Part shown: positions 11,313 through 22,635 of the stretch, piece after piece
Numbering within the stretch: the stretch's first letter is position 1
How the letters are laid out: each line of letters opens with the position of its first letter
NCBI RefSeq assembly: GCF_042477335.2
Contig: NC_091245.1
Location: 32,312,501 to 32,376,500, forward strand
Source of the DNA: Ovis canadensis
Taxonomy: Eukaryota; Chordata; Mammalia; Artiodactyla; Bovidae
Length of the DNA stretch: 64,000 nt
Direction: 5' to 3'
Translations under genes and position numbers: made by a program
Notes under the pieces: model-generated
Seen by the model: only the letters and a program-made list of their open reading frames with translations
Told to the model about the DNA's origin: nothing
Databases searched by the model: none

Positions 11313-11929
11313 GAGCGAGCTGATACTTTTTTCCGGTCTCTGATTCTGTTCCCTCACATGTAAAATTGGGAGGGCCCTGCCTAGCCATCCCTAAGAGTTG
11401 GGAGGGGCAGATGAGACAATGAATATGAAGATGTTTCACAAACAGGAATTATACAAATAGCTGTAAAAGACTAATTAACCAAATACACACTGTTACTACA
11501 TAAGTAATGTAGGACTTTATTATATTTAGGGATAAAGAGATGGTTGCCCTAACCTTGTTGCAAAGTGATGTATAGTAGAGTATTAGTAACAGATTGAACA
11601 CTTGTCTCCAGCATTTACTGGTAACCCTGAGAGCCACAGTGATAGCAGCACATGAAAAAGTTCAATAAACACCTTTTACTTATCACCTGCACCCTTCACC
11701 TATCACCTCTCCCATGTCAAAGGTAAGAGGACTCGATGGTTCAGCACAGCAAAAGCAGGTGCCCCTCATGTAGGGTAATTCAGACTTGTTTTATTTGAGC
11801 CTGGAAAAGTGCTTCCCCTTTGTCTTTTCATTATCCTGAACGGCACTCTGTGCCCTGCCATTTTTAGGTAGCTTCACCATTAAACAGGATAAAGACAAAA
11901 CGTCATTCTCAGGGTCTCCTGTTTTCATT

Positions 11930-12029
11930 TTTGGCCATTCCACGGGCATGCAGGATCTTAGCTCCCCAACCACACCCGTGCCCCTTGCATTGGAAGAATG
12001 GAGTCTTATCCACTGGACCACTAGGAATG
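11930..12029 (-). mobile_element. CHR-type SINE fragment
   Basis: 'ttttggccattccacgggca' to 'ttatccactggaccactagg' is the reverse complement of the cetartiodactyl tRNA-derived SINE seen at 7220 and 63569. Truncated. Confidence 0.65.
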
Positions 12030-12910
12030 TGCTCTAAAGGTCTCCTGAAATGGCATAATCCAAGCAAACGTTTACTTTGATACCTGTAGAAATGATTCCT
12101 AGAAACGATTGCCTGTGGCCACATGTGAGGTGTGTCTTTACATTTTCAGGTCCATTGCAGCCAAAGCGTTAGCCCTGACTCCCAACCTGGAGGTGGTACC
12201 CACCCTGCCTGTGGCAAGGAGCACAGAAGTGTGGTGTGAAAGAGGCATAGCGCAAACTCAAAGGTCATATACAAATGGCCCCAGCTCTCAAATGTACCCC
12301 TACCACTGACCTCTCAGAATCAACAAGTTAAAGTCCAAACTTCACTGACCAGGCATTTACAAAACCAACCTTCAGACCATAGAGAGTTGGCAGGAACGTG
12401 GCCGACAACCATCCTATCTCTGTTGTTCAGGTGGGTGTAGGTGAGGTTCTTAAGAGGGAACAGGCAGTGGGCAACTTGACGGTGGTCTGGTAGAAAGAAC
12501 ACAGACTGGATTTGACTTCTTTGAACAAGCTACCTAGTTTCTTTGAGACTATTTTTTTTTTCCATCTGGAAAATGGGGATCATGATTCATTAATACTCAG
12601 CTCATAGGTTGTTTTGAGGCTTAACTATATAACACATTAAACCCTTGACTTATTTCCTGGCACAGGCTGGAAGCACCGGCCTGCTCCCTGTCCTGCCCTG
12701 TCTGCTGAAACAGCTAGGCTGGGGTTTGGGAGTGCAAATAAGGAAGAGTGGCAAGGGGATGGATGGAAAGCCACAGAGGGCAAAGGCCCTTCACATTAAT
12801 TGTGCCCAGAACACAGAACACAAGCTCTGCTCTCAGACCATCCCGTGTGCATTCCACTTGTCATTATCCCAAGCTCAAGGCACCATCTCATCGCTGTCCC
12901 AAAGGATGCA

Positions 12911-12982
12911 GTGACCTGAACTTTGACACAATTGATTGTGGTAGTTAATCATTTGTAAACAAGCAGAAAATTGCATTTCAAG
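12911..12982. promoter_or_regulatory. Candidate hepatic enhancer: HNF4, HNF1, FOXA and C/EBP-like motif cluster
   Basis: Within 70 bases lie tgaactttgacac at 12917-12929 (reverse complement GTGTCAAAGTTCA, an HNF4-type direct repeat), gttaatcatttg at 12944-12955 (an HNF1-like site with one good half), ttgtaaacaa at 12953-12962 (a perfect FOXA core) and attgcatttca at 12970-12980 (C/EBP-like). The cluster is about 2.4 kb upstream of the C8B start codon and I see no repeat there. Enhancer function is an inference from motif density and the liver expression of C8B. Confidence 0.4.
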
Positions 12983-13383
12983 AAAGATCCATGTCCTTTC
13001 TCGTTTCTGCTTGCCTTTAAGAGGAGCCACGTCTTTACACGATGGGGATCTTATTCAACCTCCTAAACTTGAAGGACTCATAGAGAAAGCCACACATTTT
13101 AGAGAGAGCAGTTACATGAATGAATCAGGTGCTCACTCACCTCTAGATTTTTTATACATGCTGTTCCTTCTGCTCAGAATATGTGCCATGCAGCTAAATA
13201 TGAGTCATTCTGTATGTTTCATATTAACATCACTTTCTCAAGACAGTCTTCCCAATGGACTTCTCTGGGCTTGATTCCAGGCACCAATAGGTGTCGTGGA
13301 ATTCCAGCCTCATAGCGCCCCCTGGTGGCTTTAGGTGCTACTCAGCCTCAGGCTGTGGTCATAATACAGGTATTTTTCATGGA

Positions 13384-13514
13384 CTGCTGCTGCTAAGTCA
13401 CTTCAGTCGTGTCCGACTCTGTGCGACCCCATAGATGACAGCCCTCCAGGCTCCCCCGTCCCTGGGATTCTCCAGGCAAGAACACTGGAGTGGGTTGCCA
13501 TTTCCTTCTCCAGT
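13384..13514 (-). mobile_element. Bov-A2 SINE, half copy
   Basis: Starts 'ctgctgctgctaagtcactt' and ends 'ggttgccatttccttctcc'. This is one monomer of the dimeric Bov-A2 element, minus orientation with the (AGC)n end at the left. Confidence 0.88.
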
Positions 13515-16227
13515 TCTTAGCAATTTAACAGTCTTCCCCACATATCATCTTATTTGATCTTGAGAAAAAAACCGAAGTGTCATCTTACATGCCTCTGAGA
13601 TCAGGTTCCTCAATTGGTTCTATAGTTGCTAAGAGATAAATCTATGACTAGATTCAAGTTTTTTTTTTTTCTTCCTGATTCCTAACCTCTTCTTTTTATA
13701 ATTCCTAGGCTTTACAAACGTCCTTTTAGGAATTTCCAGGACTGGTGAGTGTCTAGTACAATGATCACACCTCCCTCTCCATTCTCTGGCTATACCTCTC
13801 TTCTTCGGCCAGGGAAGAGGTTTTTAAATCATGGGCCTTCAGGCTTTTAAATGCTATGTAGTAATTCATAGCTCCAGGTCTATGGATCTACTGACAGTGT
13901 TGCTTTCCCCCACTTTGATAATTAACTTTCTAGCCTCCAACTCCACAGTCAATGCTACATGTTTTAGGGTTTTGTTACAGCAACATTCCACTGCTGGTAC
14001 CCAGTATTTTGTAGCCGTTAGCTTTTGCTGTATAACAAATACTCCCCAAACTTGCTAGCTTAAAAGAATGGCCATTTATAAGCTCAAAATTCTTTGGGTC
14101 ATCAAGTAATTCTGGGCTAAATAAGCTGGGTGGTTCTGCTAGTCTTGCCTGGGCTCACTCATGTAACCTCAGCCAGTTAAGAGGGTTGGCAAGGGGCTGG
14201 GTGCTACAGAATGGCCTTATTTACAGCCTGAGGATCCATCCTTTCAGTCTATACATGTTGGTTGTTGGCCAATGCGATGGGATAACTGAGCAGCATGTCT
14301 CCAAAAGAGACTAATTAACCAAGGCTTTTTCACAGTGGTCTTCATGGTTCCAAAGAGCAGCAGGAAAGCATAGGCTCCAAAGCACAAGCGCTTTTAAAGC
14401 CTCTGACTGCAGTATTTATCTTAAGACATGGCCAAACCCACATTCAAGAGATAGAGACATAGATAATATCTGTTGATAGGAAAAGCAGAGTCAGTTTGCA
14501 AAGGGGTATGCATCAGGGCTTGCTGGAGAGAATTTGTAGACATTTTGCAATCCACCTCAAACATGCTACCTTCATGCTGAAGCGGTTAAGAGCCGGTGTG
14601 CCTTCTTCATTTCTCTCTCCTTCTGTGCTGGTGACTTCAAAGCATGCGCTAAGGTGACAGTGTCTTATGATGGAGGGAGCCTACAGCCCTGACGCTGGTT
14701 GAGGAGTCCCTGCTGATCCATGAGGAACTTCCTGTGAGTGAGATTTAAACTTTAATTGTGCTATTTCATTGAGACTTTGTGGTCTATATGTTACTACAGC
14801 AACAGCTACCCTACCCTGGCTAATACACTCTTCTGTTACATACAAAATTCAGTGTGTATGCGTGCTTTTCTATAGGAAAAAGTCTATAGCCTTCCTCAGA
14901 TTCCAGAAGGATATGAGACTCAAAAGAAGTAAAAATAAAATGACACAAGAAGCAAGAATTCCCTCAAGAGCTAGAACTTCTTCAGCTCACAGAATTACCT
15001 GTGGTCTCTTTGAAGGCAGTGCAAAGTAGTCTGAAATGTTGAGGACAACAGATAGACCTAGATTGGCATTTCATTTCTCTCACTTATTAGTTTATATCCT
15101 GAGCAAATCCCTTAAGCCCTCCGAGCACCGGTTTCCCTAGTTTCCAGTGTAGGCTTGTTGAAATAATATTTCAATAATCATTTACTGAGAGCTACTAGAT
15201 GCCAGGTACAATCCTCAGTGTCTAGATATACAAATGAATTGTAATGGACCTTCCTGTAAGAGCTGGCACCACGGTGAGAGGGACAGACACAGTCATGTAT
15301 CAGGGCAGGACCGTGGTTTGGATTTAGCCGAGTGTGTGTGTGCGCATGTGGTCACTGAGAAATGTTTCTCAGAAGTAATGCTTGAGTTGGCCCCTCAGGG
15401 GTCAGGAGGAGCTAACAAGCCAAGCACCAAAGGGAGGGTGTGTGGCAGTTCAGGAAGAGGCCAGAAAAATCAAGATGCAAAGGTGAGAAATTACACAGCA
15501 TGTGCGGGGAACCTAAGACAGTCAGTGTTGCTGGAGTGTGGAGTTCAGCTTGAGTAGTGGAAAGGAATGAAACTAGAGAGGCAGATGGGAGTCAGAAGTG
15601 GGGCTCGATGGGCAGGGCTAATGATATGGATTTTATCCTCAGTGCAAGGGGGAACTCTTGATGGGTTTCAGGAGGGAAGGAAGGGGGCAGCTTTCTTTGT
15701 GAGAGAGATTGCTAGGCTGCAGTATAGAGAATGGATTAGAGGGAGGCAAATTGGAGCAGAGAGACCGGTTAGCAGACTGTTATAATAGTCCTCTGAAAGA
15801 TGATGAGGGCCTGAATTAGGGCAGTGGTGGTGCCAAAGGAAAAGAGGGCATAAACATAGTATCTGTCTCCTGTCGTTGAGAAAAGCAAATAATATACTCT
15901 TTGTGAATGGCTTTGTAAACAATGCAACTGTGCACAGAGGTGGGATTATTACGACCGAGATTACGGTTCTCTGTTAAGAAGGGTATATTAAGTACCCAGG
16001 GCTGAGCTTAGCAGCTGTTTCAAGAAGCCCCCCTCCACACAGCTGAGCTCTCTTGGTCACCTGGTCCTGTGGATTAATGTGCCCAGACTTGTCTGTCTTA
16101 AGTCGAGTTCCTTGTCTTCCAGGCTCACCTTCCAGAACTCTGGAGGAAAAGCTTTCCGCCCCTCCTGCTGTTTCAGAGTCCTCATCAGGGTCTGGGAATC
16201 CCTCATCTCCAAGGTTTCCACTGTAGG

Positions 16228-16515
16228 TTTTTTTTTCTTTTATTAAATTTTTATTTTTACTTTATTTTACTCTACAATACTGTATTGGTTTTGCCATACA
16301 TTGACATGAATCCACCACGGGTGTACATGAGTTCCCAAACATGAACCCCCCTCCCACCTCCCTCCCTATAACATCTCTCTGGGTCATTCCTGTGCACCAG
16401 CCCCAAGCATGCTGTATCCTGCATCAGACATAGACTGGCAATTCGATTCTTACATGATAGTATACATGTTTCAATGTCATTCTCCCAAATCATCCCACCC
16501 TCTCCCTCTGTAGGT
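16228..16515 (-). mobile_element. Ruminant L1 3' end
   Basis: A T-rich start at 16228 followed by 'tattggttttgccatacatt', 'aatccaccacgggtgtacat' and 'ccaaatcatcccaccctctc' is the reverse complement of the ruminant L1 3' UTR. The T tract at the left is the reversed poly-A tail, so the element is on the minus strand, truncated at its 5' end. Confidence 0.85.
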
Positions 16516-17431
16516 TTTTCCGTGAGTCTTGGGGAACCTGATTTAAAACAGCCCTTGGCATCCTGCTGTGATGATTGCATCACCAGTGGTGGTGCCTCGT
16601 GCTGGGACTCATCCACGGCCGGGGTGTTATCACCAGGGTGGTGCCAAATGGGGCCAGATAGAAGTATGAATGGGCTGAGAGGGCAGCAGGCTCTTTGGAG
16701 GACTAATTGGCAAACAATAACCCACGGGAGAAAAGGAAATGTCTCTATTCTGAAATAGAAACATGAGAAGGGGGAAAAACAATAGCCGGTGAAATGAATG
16801 AAGACTCCAATCTTTTCATGGAAAGACAATATGGATCCCCAGCCCCTTCCTATGAGGCAGTTGGCTACACTCCATTCCTGGCACCCCCACAACTCTGCCT
16901 GGGTCTATGACTAAAGTCACGTGAAATACAGGGAGAAGTGTGAGTGCCACTTTACCCCCCTTGTGCCATTCTACCATCAGCTACAAATTGGCACTTGCCA
17001 TCTACCTCTGCAGGGATTAAATCAGGTGCTGCTGTAGCTGCTGACCTTTAGCACCTCCTGAAGGGAGTTCAGGTCCGAGAGCGGAAATGAGGCACTCTGT
17101 GCTCTGGAAAAACTGGCAGAACAGACCTCCAGAGAGAGATTATCAGAGATATTTTTATGAGCCCAATTCTTGCATTCTCTCATATTTAGAAAAGCACTTA
17201 ATTCCTTCATGGTGACATCTGCTCCTCAGGACTAGCAGAAAATATTCTGCAAATAAATAAATAAATGTGCTTGATTGCATGTAGTTCCCCTTTACCAAAA
17301 TCACATATATACTGAGCCTCCCCACTACCTCTTTGGAGCAGTTTCTCAAGAGCTACCTACGATGCCGTCTCCCAGGATATAGTTCTCATTTTGCCCCAGA
17401 TAAAACTTAATTCACAACTTTAACATTGCGC

Positions 17432-17455
17432 TTTTTTTTTTTTTTTTTTTTTTTT
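17432..17455. repeat. Poly-T tract
   Basis: A run of about 24 T residues just left of the Bov-A2 copy at 17464. It may be the reversed A tail of an older insertion. Confidence 0.8.
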
Positions 17456-17463
17456 AGTTAACA

Positions 17464-17727
17464 CTGCTGCTGCTAAGTCACTTCAGTCGTGTCCAACTCT
17501 GTGAGACCCCATAGATGGCAGCCCACCAGGCTCCACCATCCCCTGGGATTCTCCAGGCAAGAACACTGGAGTGGGTTGCCATTTTCTTCTCCAATGCAGG
17601 AAAGTGAAAAGTGAAAGTGAAGTCGCTCAGTCGTGTCCGACCCTTAACGACCCCATGGACTGCAGCCCACTAGGCTCCTCCATCCATGGGATTTTCCAGG
17701 CAAGAGTACTGGAGTGGGGTGCCATCT
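17464..17727 (-). mobile_element. Bov-A2 SINE (dimeric), left arm of an inverted pair
   Basis: Full dimeric Bov-A2 on the minus strand, with the (AGC)n end at the left ('ctgctgctgctaagtcactt') and both monomers present, joined by 'aaagtgaaaagtgaaagtga'. It forms an inverted repeat with the copy at 17783-18053. Confidence 0.93.
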
Positions 17728-17782
17728 CTTCCTCTTTTCCTTCAACCACTTGCCAAATGTGGATACCTATGGTGACCTTGGA

Positions 17783-18053
17783 GGGAGAAGGCAACGGCAC
17801 CCCACTCCAGTACTCTTGCCTGGAAAATCCCATGGTGGAGGAGTCTGGTAGGCTGCAGTCCATGGGGTCGCTAAGAGTCGGACACGACTGAGCGACTTCA
17901 CTTTCGCTTTTCACTTTCATGCATTGGAGAAGGAAATGGCAACCCACTCCAGTGTTCTTGCCTGGAGAATCCCAGGGATGGGGAACCTGGGGGGCTGCCA
18001 TCTATGGGGTCACACAGAGTCGGACATGACTGAAGCAACTTAGCAGCAGCAGC
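17783..18053 (+). mobile_element. Bov-A2 SINE (dimeric) with target-site duplication, right arm of an inverted pair
   Basis: Plus-strand Bov-A2 from 'gggagaaggcaacggcaccc' to 'cttagcagcagcagc'. It has a perfect 14-base target-site duplication, atggtgaccttgga at 17769-17782 and 18054-18067. Only about 55 bases separate it from the oppositely oriented copy. Confidence 0.96.
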
Positions 18054-18199
18054 ATGGTGACCTTGGAAGTCAGGATTAGAGAGAGTGGAAACTCTGGCAG
18101 GCTTGATTCTTGTATGACTGTGTGGAGCAGAAACTCTCCCCACTGCCTGCTGAACGGTCTATGCCTGAGCAAGTAAGTAACTTCTATTGTGTTGAGCTG

Positions 18200-18640
18200 C
18201 TAAGAGTATATACAATGAAATACTACTCAGCCATATAAAGAACAAAATTTTGCCATTTGCAACAATATGGATGAACTTGGAGGGCATTATGCTAAGTGAA
18301 AGAAGTCAGATGGAGAAAGACAAATACTCTGTGCTGTCACTTAAATGTGGAATGTAAAATGTAGAACAAAATAGTAACTATAACAAGAAAGAAGCAGACT
18401 CACAGATACAGAGAACAAGCGTGTTTACCAGTGGAGGGAAGAGGGAAGGGACAAAAGGGGTCAGGGAGCGGGAGGTACACACTATTGGATGTAATGTACG
18501 TTCAAGGATGTGTTGTATAACACAAAAAAATATAGCCAATATTTTGCAATAACTAGAGTGTAATCTTAAAATTGTATGAAGATTAAGGAAAATTTTTAAT
18601 TAAAAATAAAAATATAAGAAATGCCAATAAAAAGGAAATA
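18200..18640 (+). mobile_element. L1 LINE 3' fragment
   Basis: 'tgaaatactactcagccata', 'atatggatgaacttggaggg' and 'aagtgaaagaagtcagatgg' match the conserved end of L1 ORF2 and the start of its 3' UTR. An A-rich tail ends near 18640. Truncated and inactive. Confidence 0.85.
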
Positions 18641-20489
18641 AACTTCTATTGTGCTGAGCTGCAGAGATTTTAGCGTTTTCCTGTTATGGCACATTACCTA
18701 AACTAATACGCTCTCTTTCCCACAGTTTTCATTCTCACCCCCATGGAACTGGCAAATATCCCTTGGAAAGGAGTCATGGGTTCTAAACAGTAGCCAGTAT
18801 CTTCAACACAGTGCTGATGCTGGCAGAAAAGCAGCAGAGGAGGCTCCCTGTCTACGCCAGGGTTTGGTTTGTCCTTTCTGCTGATGGGTGTGGGATTCTG
18901 TTTCTCTATTATATGTATATCTCTGCAAATAAATATGGATTTGTGTTTCTTTCTGGATCTACACAGATGCCCTGTTTCTTCTATTGTCGATGGTTGATAA
19001 AGGGTAGGTATGTATTTCTCTCTGGCTGCAAGTAGAGAGGAACAGATATAAGACACTGAGCATAAGCAGGACAGTTCAGGAAAACAGAGGGAGTGTGTCA
19101 AGAACAGAGGACCAGCACTGATGGGGTGGTCAGCACTGTAAAGGCCAGATAGATGGGGAAAGACAGTGGTGGGCTCCAAAGGCAGGGCTGGCCAGAATGC
19201 TGAGAGGAGAGGCAGCTGTGCAGGTTCTGCCTCCATCATCTGGGATGTACTTATCAAATGCATTTGGAAAGATCAGGGAGAGCCCTCCTAGGTACAGACA
19301 GACTTAAGCTAGTGATTTAGGGCCGGAAAGGGCATACTGCTTCGTTCCTAGTTATTGACAAGAGCGCTGATCAGAGAGACTCTACAGTATATGTGAGAAG
19401 AAGGCATAAAGAAGAAACATTAGCAGACACATGGGTCATGACAGTGATGAAAAGTATACTTTTAATGCAGTCCTCAAACTGGGGAAAACTTCGAGGAAGA
19501 TCACGAAGCAGCAGTGTGTCCGGGATCCACACGTGGGCAAAGCAGATGATTCATAGGTTACCTAGTGGTTCTCAGAATCTATGCATAAATGTACGTTTCA
19601 TATTGGAGCACAGTACATCATATTTTCTATGAAACACTCTTCTGATTTCCAGTGTCTAAGGATATTTCACTGACCCCGTAAAGTCCATTGGCCTTATTGG
19701 CATAGGCAATGAAATGCCTGGAGTTCAACACAGAGTAACACGCTTTTGTAAATGTTTTTAGATTAAAGTACAGGCAGTTATTTAAAAATAAAATATTGAG
19801 TACTCATTTTCTAATTTCAGATTATTTCCAGGAATGCTAGAAATGCGTGAGAAGGGGAAATAGGATTCTGCCTGGCAATATGCCAGGAAACTAATTACCT
19901 GGGGGACTTGAAATGACTCAATGGATTATGTAGTTGCATTGATTTTGTGGATTAACTGTGGAAAATGGTGAAATTTAAGCCACCTTATTCATCTGTTCAT
20001 TCACTCACTAGTGGATCAAGTTCAAACTTCTTAGCCTGGCAAATGAATATTTCTCAGTCTATGCTTTAGTTCCTCTGAACTTCATACCAGTGTATTTATA
20101 TTTATTCAGCTAGCTAGATATTTTTGATGTCTACTGTGCAGGGAGCCTTGGGTTAAAGTGGGGGATGTAGCAGTAAATAAAACGCATGTTCCTTGCCCAC
20201 ATGGAGCTCCCAGGTTCCTAGAGGAAATAAACTTGAGTAATTCTACGTATCTATAATGATGACCTGAGTAACTATAAGTAAAATCATGTACTTGCCTGAT
20301 ATTATTAGGGTGGTGGCTTGGGGAGGGGAAGGAACTCTGGGAAAATTTACCTACACTTGGAAACCCAAACCAAACAGTATAGTGGTTAAGTGATCAGATT
20401 TTGAATTACCGATGCAATTAATAATGTTCCATTCTGTCACACAGAGTTTCTGTTATCCAGTGTTGCCATGAAGAATCATATCACAGAAC

Positions 20490-21215
20490 CTCTATACCAC
20501 TGGTACAGCCACTACGGAGAACAGTATGGAGGTCTTCAAAAACTAAAAGCAGAGTTGCCATAAAATCCTGTAATCCCACTCCTGGGCACGTATCTGGAGA
20601 AAAGTATAATTTAAAAAGATACATGCACCCCAGGGTTCACTGCAGCACTATTTACAACAGCCAAGACATAGAGCAAGCTAAGTGTCCATTGACAGATGAA
20701 TGGATGAAAAGATGCGGTGTGCGTATACAATGCAATATTGTCCATCCCTCAGAAATAATAAAGCAGCCCCATCTGCAGTGACATGGGTGGGCCTCGAGAT
20801 GATCACACTAAGTGAGATAAGCTAGAGAAAAACTAGCACCATACGATGTCAGCTGTCTGTGGAATCTAAAGCATGACACAGACGAACGTATCCACAAACC
20901 AGAAACAGACTCACAGACACACAGAGCAGGCTTTTGCTTGTCAAGGGGGAGGGAAGGATTAAGAATTTGGAATTAGCAGATGCAAACTATTACACAGGAT
21001 GGACAAGGTCCTACTATAAAGCACAGGGAGCTATACTCAATATCTAGTGAAAAACTCTAATGGGAGAGAATATGAAAAAGAATGCACACACACACACATA
21101 TAAACATATATAAATGTATATATATATATGTATAACTGAATTACTTTGCTGCATAGTAGAAATTGACACAACATTGAAATCAACTATATTTCAATAAAAT
21201 ATATTTTAAAAAAGG
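20490..21215 (+). mobile_element. L1 LINE 3' fragment
   Basis: 'cactacggagaacagtatgg', 'ctgcagcactatttacaaca' and 'aagtgtccattgacagatga' belong to L1 ORF2. The 3' UTR follows and includes an (AC)n/(TA)n run. It is diverged, with many disruptions, on the plus strand. Confidence 0.88.
21085..21135. repeat. (AC)n / (TA)n microsatellite
   Basis: A run of AC dinucleotides followed by TA-rich sequence within the 3' UTR of the L1 fragment. Likely length-variable. Confidence 0.85.
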
Positions 21216-22635
21216 ATCTTCCCAAAACTTAGTGACTTAAAACATCAATTATTTTACTATTGCTCACAATTCTGGAGGTCAAGAATTTAAACAGGGCCCA
21301 GGAGGAGTGGTCATCTCTGTTCTATATGATGTCTACTGGTTCTGGGACATTCCAGATGGCTTCTCCACTCTTACGCCTGTTGACTCGGCTGGGCAGTTTT
21401 CTGGGGCCTCTGTCCTCAGGGCCTCTTCTTTAGGTGACCACTCCACTTGGGGATTCTTACATGCCCCAAAGCATGGTCTTACTAGACCAAAGCTCTAGTC
21501 TGGAACTGGTGCTACTTTGCTTCTGTCTCATTCTATGGGTTATAGTGAGTCACAGGGCCTGCCCTTGTGGAAGGAAGAGACACACAGGTGTGAATACAGG
21601 GAGGTGTAGTTCACTGGGAACCATCTTTGGAGACCAGCCACCTCATTCAAAAAGTGGCATCGTTTAATAACATTGTTGTTTTTAAATATGTCTGAATCAG
21701 GAGAGCCTCTTTCTCCTCCAAAGAGTCTGCAAATACCTTTCTTTAACCACTGTTTCTAGAAACTATGGCTCACAGAGGGAGGTGGGCGTTTTTGTTTAGA
21801 GAGCTGGGTAAGCCACTGTCCCACCACCCTGGGAGAACACCATCTCCAGACTCACAGGTAAGGCAGCAATTCTCTGATCAGGATTCAAGACTCACACCAA
21901 CTTTGAGAACTGGCAGGTGTAAGACCAAGGTCTGCCTTCAAAGGATTTAAAGACTCTGGATACATGGAAATGACACAATGCTGAGACAGAGCATCAGAGA
22001 GAAGAGCAGGGACACTCAGAAGAGAATCAACAGAGCAGACGAGCAAAGCAAAGCAGGAGGCAAAGCTCAGCCTGCACTGAGGCTGCACCCTTAGCTGAGG
22101 AAGACGTCAACATCAGGACCCCAGCCTAACATCTCCTCAGCATGTTCTACATTATTTCAGCTTTACTGGGTCACAACAGACATATGACACTAGGCCTGCC
22201 TTGCATACACATTAAGAGAACCGGCTTTGCAGTCAGAATGTCTGGTTGTAAACAAAGCCTGCTTCTTGCTGCATGAGTGGACTGTGTCAAACTATTGACT
22301 GTTTTTGTTTAGGTTGGTGAGGGTGTTTAGCACAGTGCCATTGTATAGCAGGATTTCAAAAAATTTTAACAATTAATATTATTGCCATTGTCCTGATGGT
22401 TAATTTCATAAATTCCAATGTATATGTCCCTCTGGCAGGATACACGATTCAGATGGACTCTTGTATCTGTCTACTGATGAGAGAAGTTTAGCACCCAGAG
22501 TGGACAAGACTAGAATGACAGCCCTCTTGGCAGAGGGAACATTAATGTCCATCTAGGTGCCACCAGTACCCACCTTGCAGCTTGTGCTGGGGAGGAAGGC
22601 CGTGGCCTTGGTTCCTTCACAGTATTGATGAATAG

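Noticed and set aside
16272-16892. 206-codon open frame on the minus strand
   Set aside because: Its end lies in the reversed ruminant L1 3' UTR (16228-16515) and the rest has no protein signature.
17571-18001. Near-identical 106- and 124-residue frames on opposite strands
   Set aside because: Both are translations of the inverted Bov-A2 pair, not proteins.
18703-19263. 186-codon open frame on the minus strand between C8B and DAB1
   Set aside because: No recognisable domain, no signal or membrane pattern typical of a family, and no exon structure. A frame of this length can arise by chance in 64 kb read on six frames.
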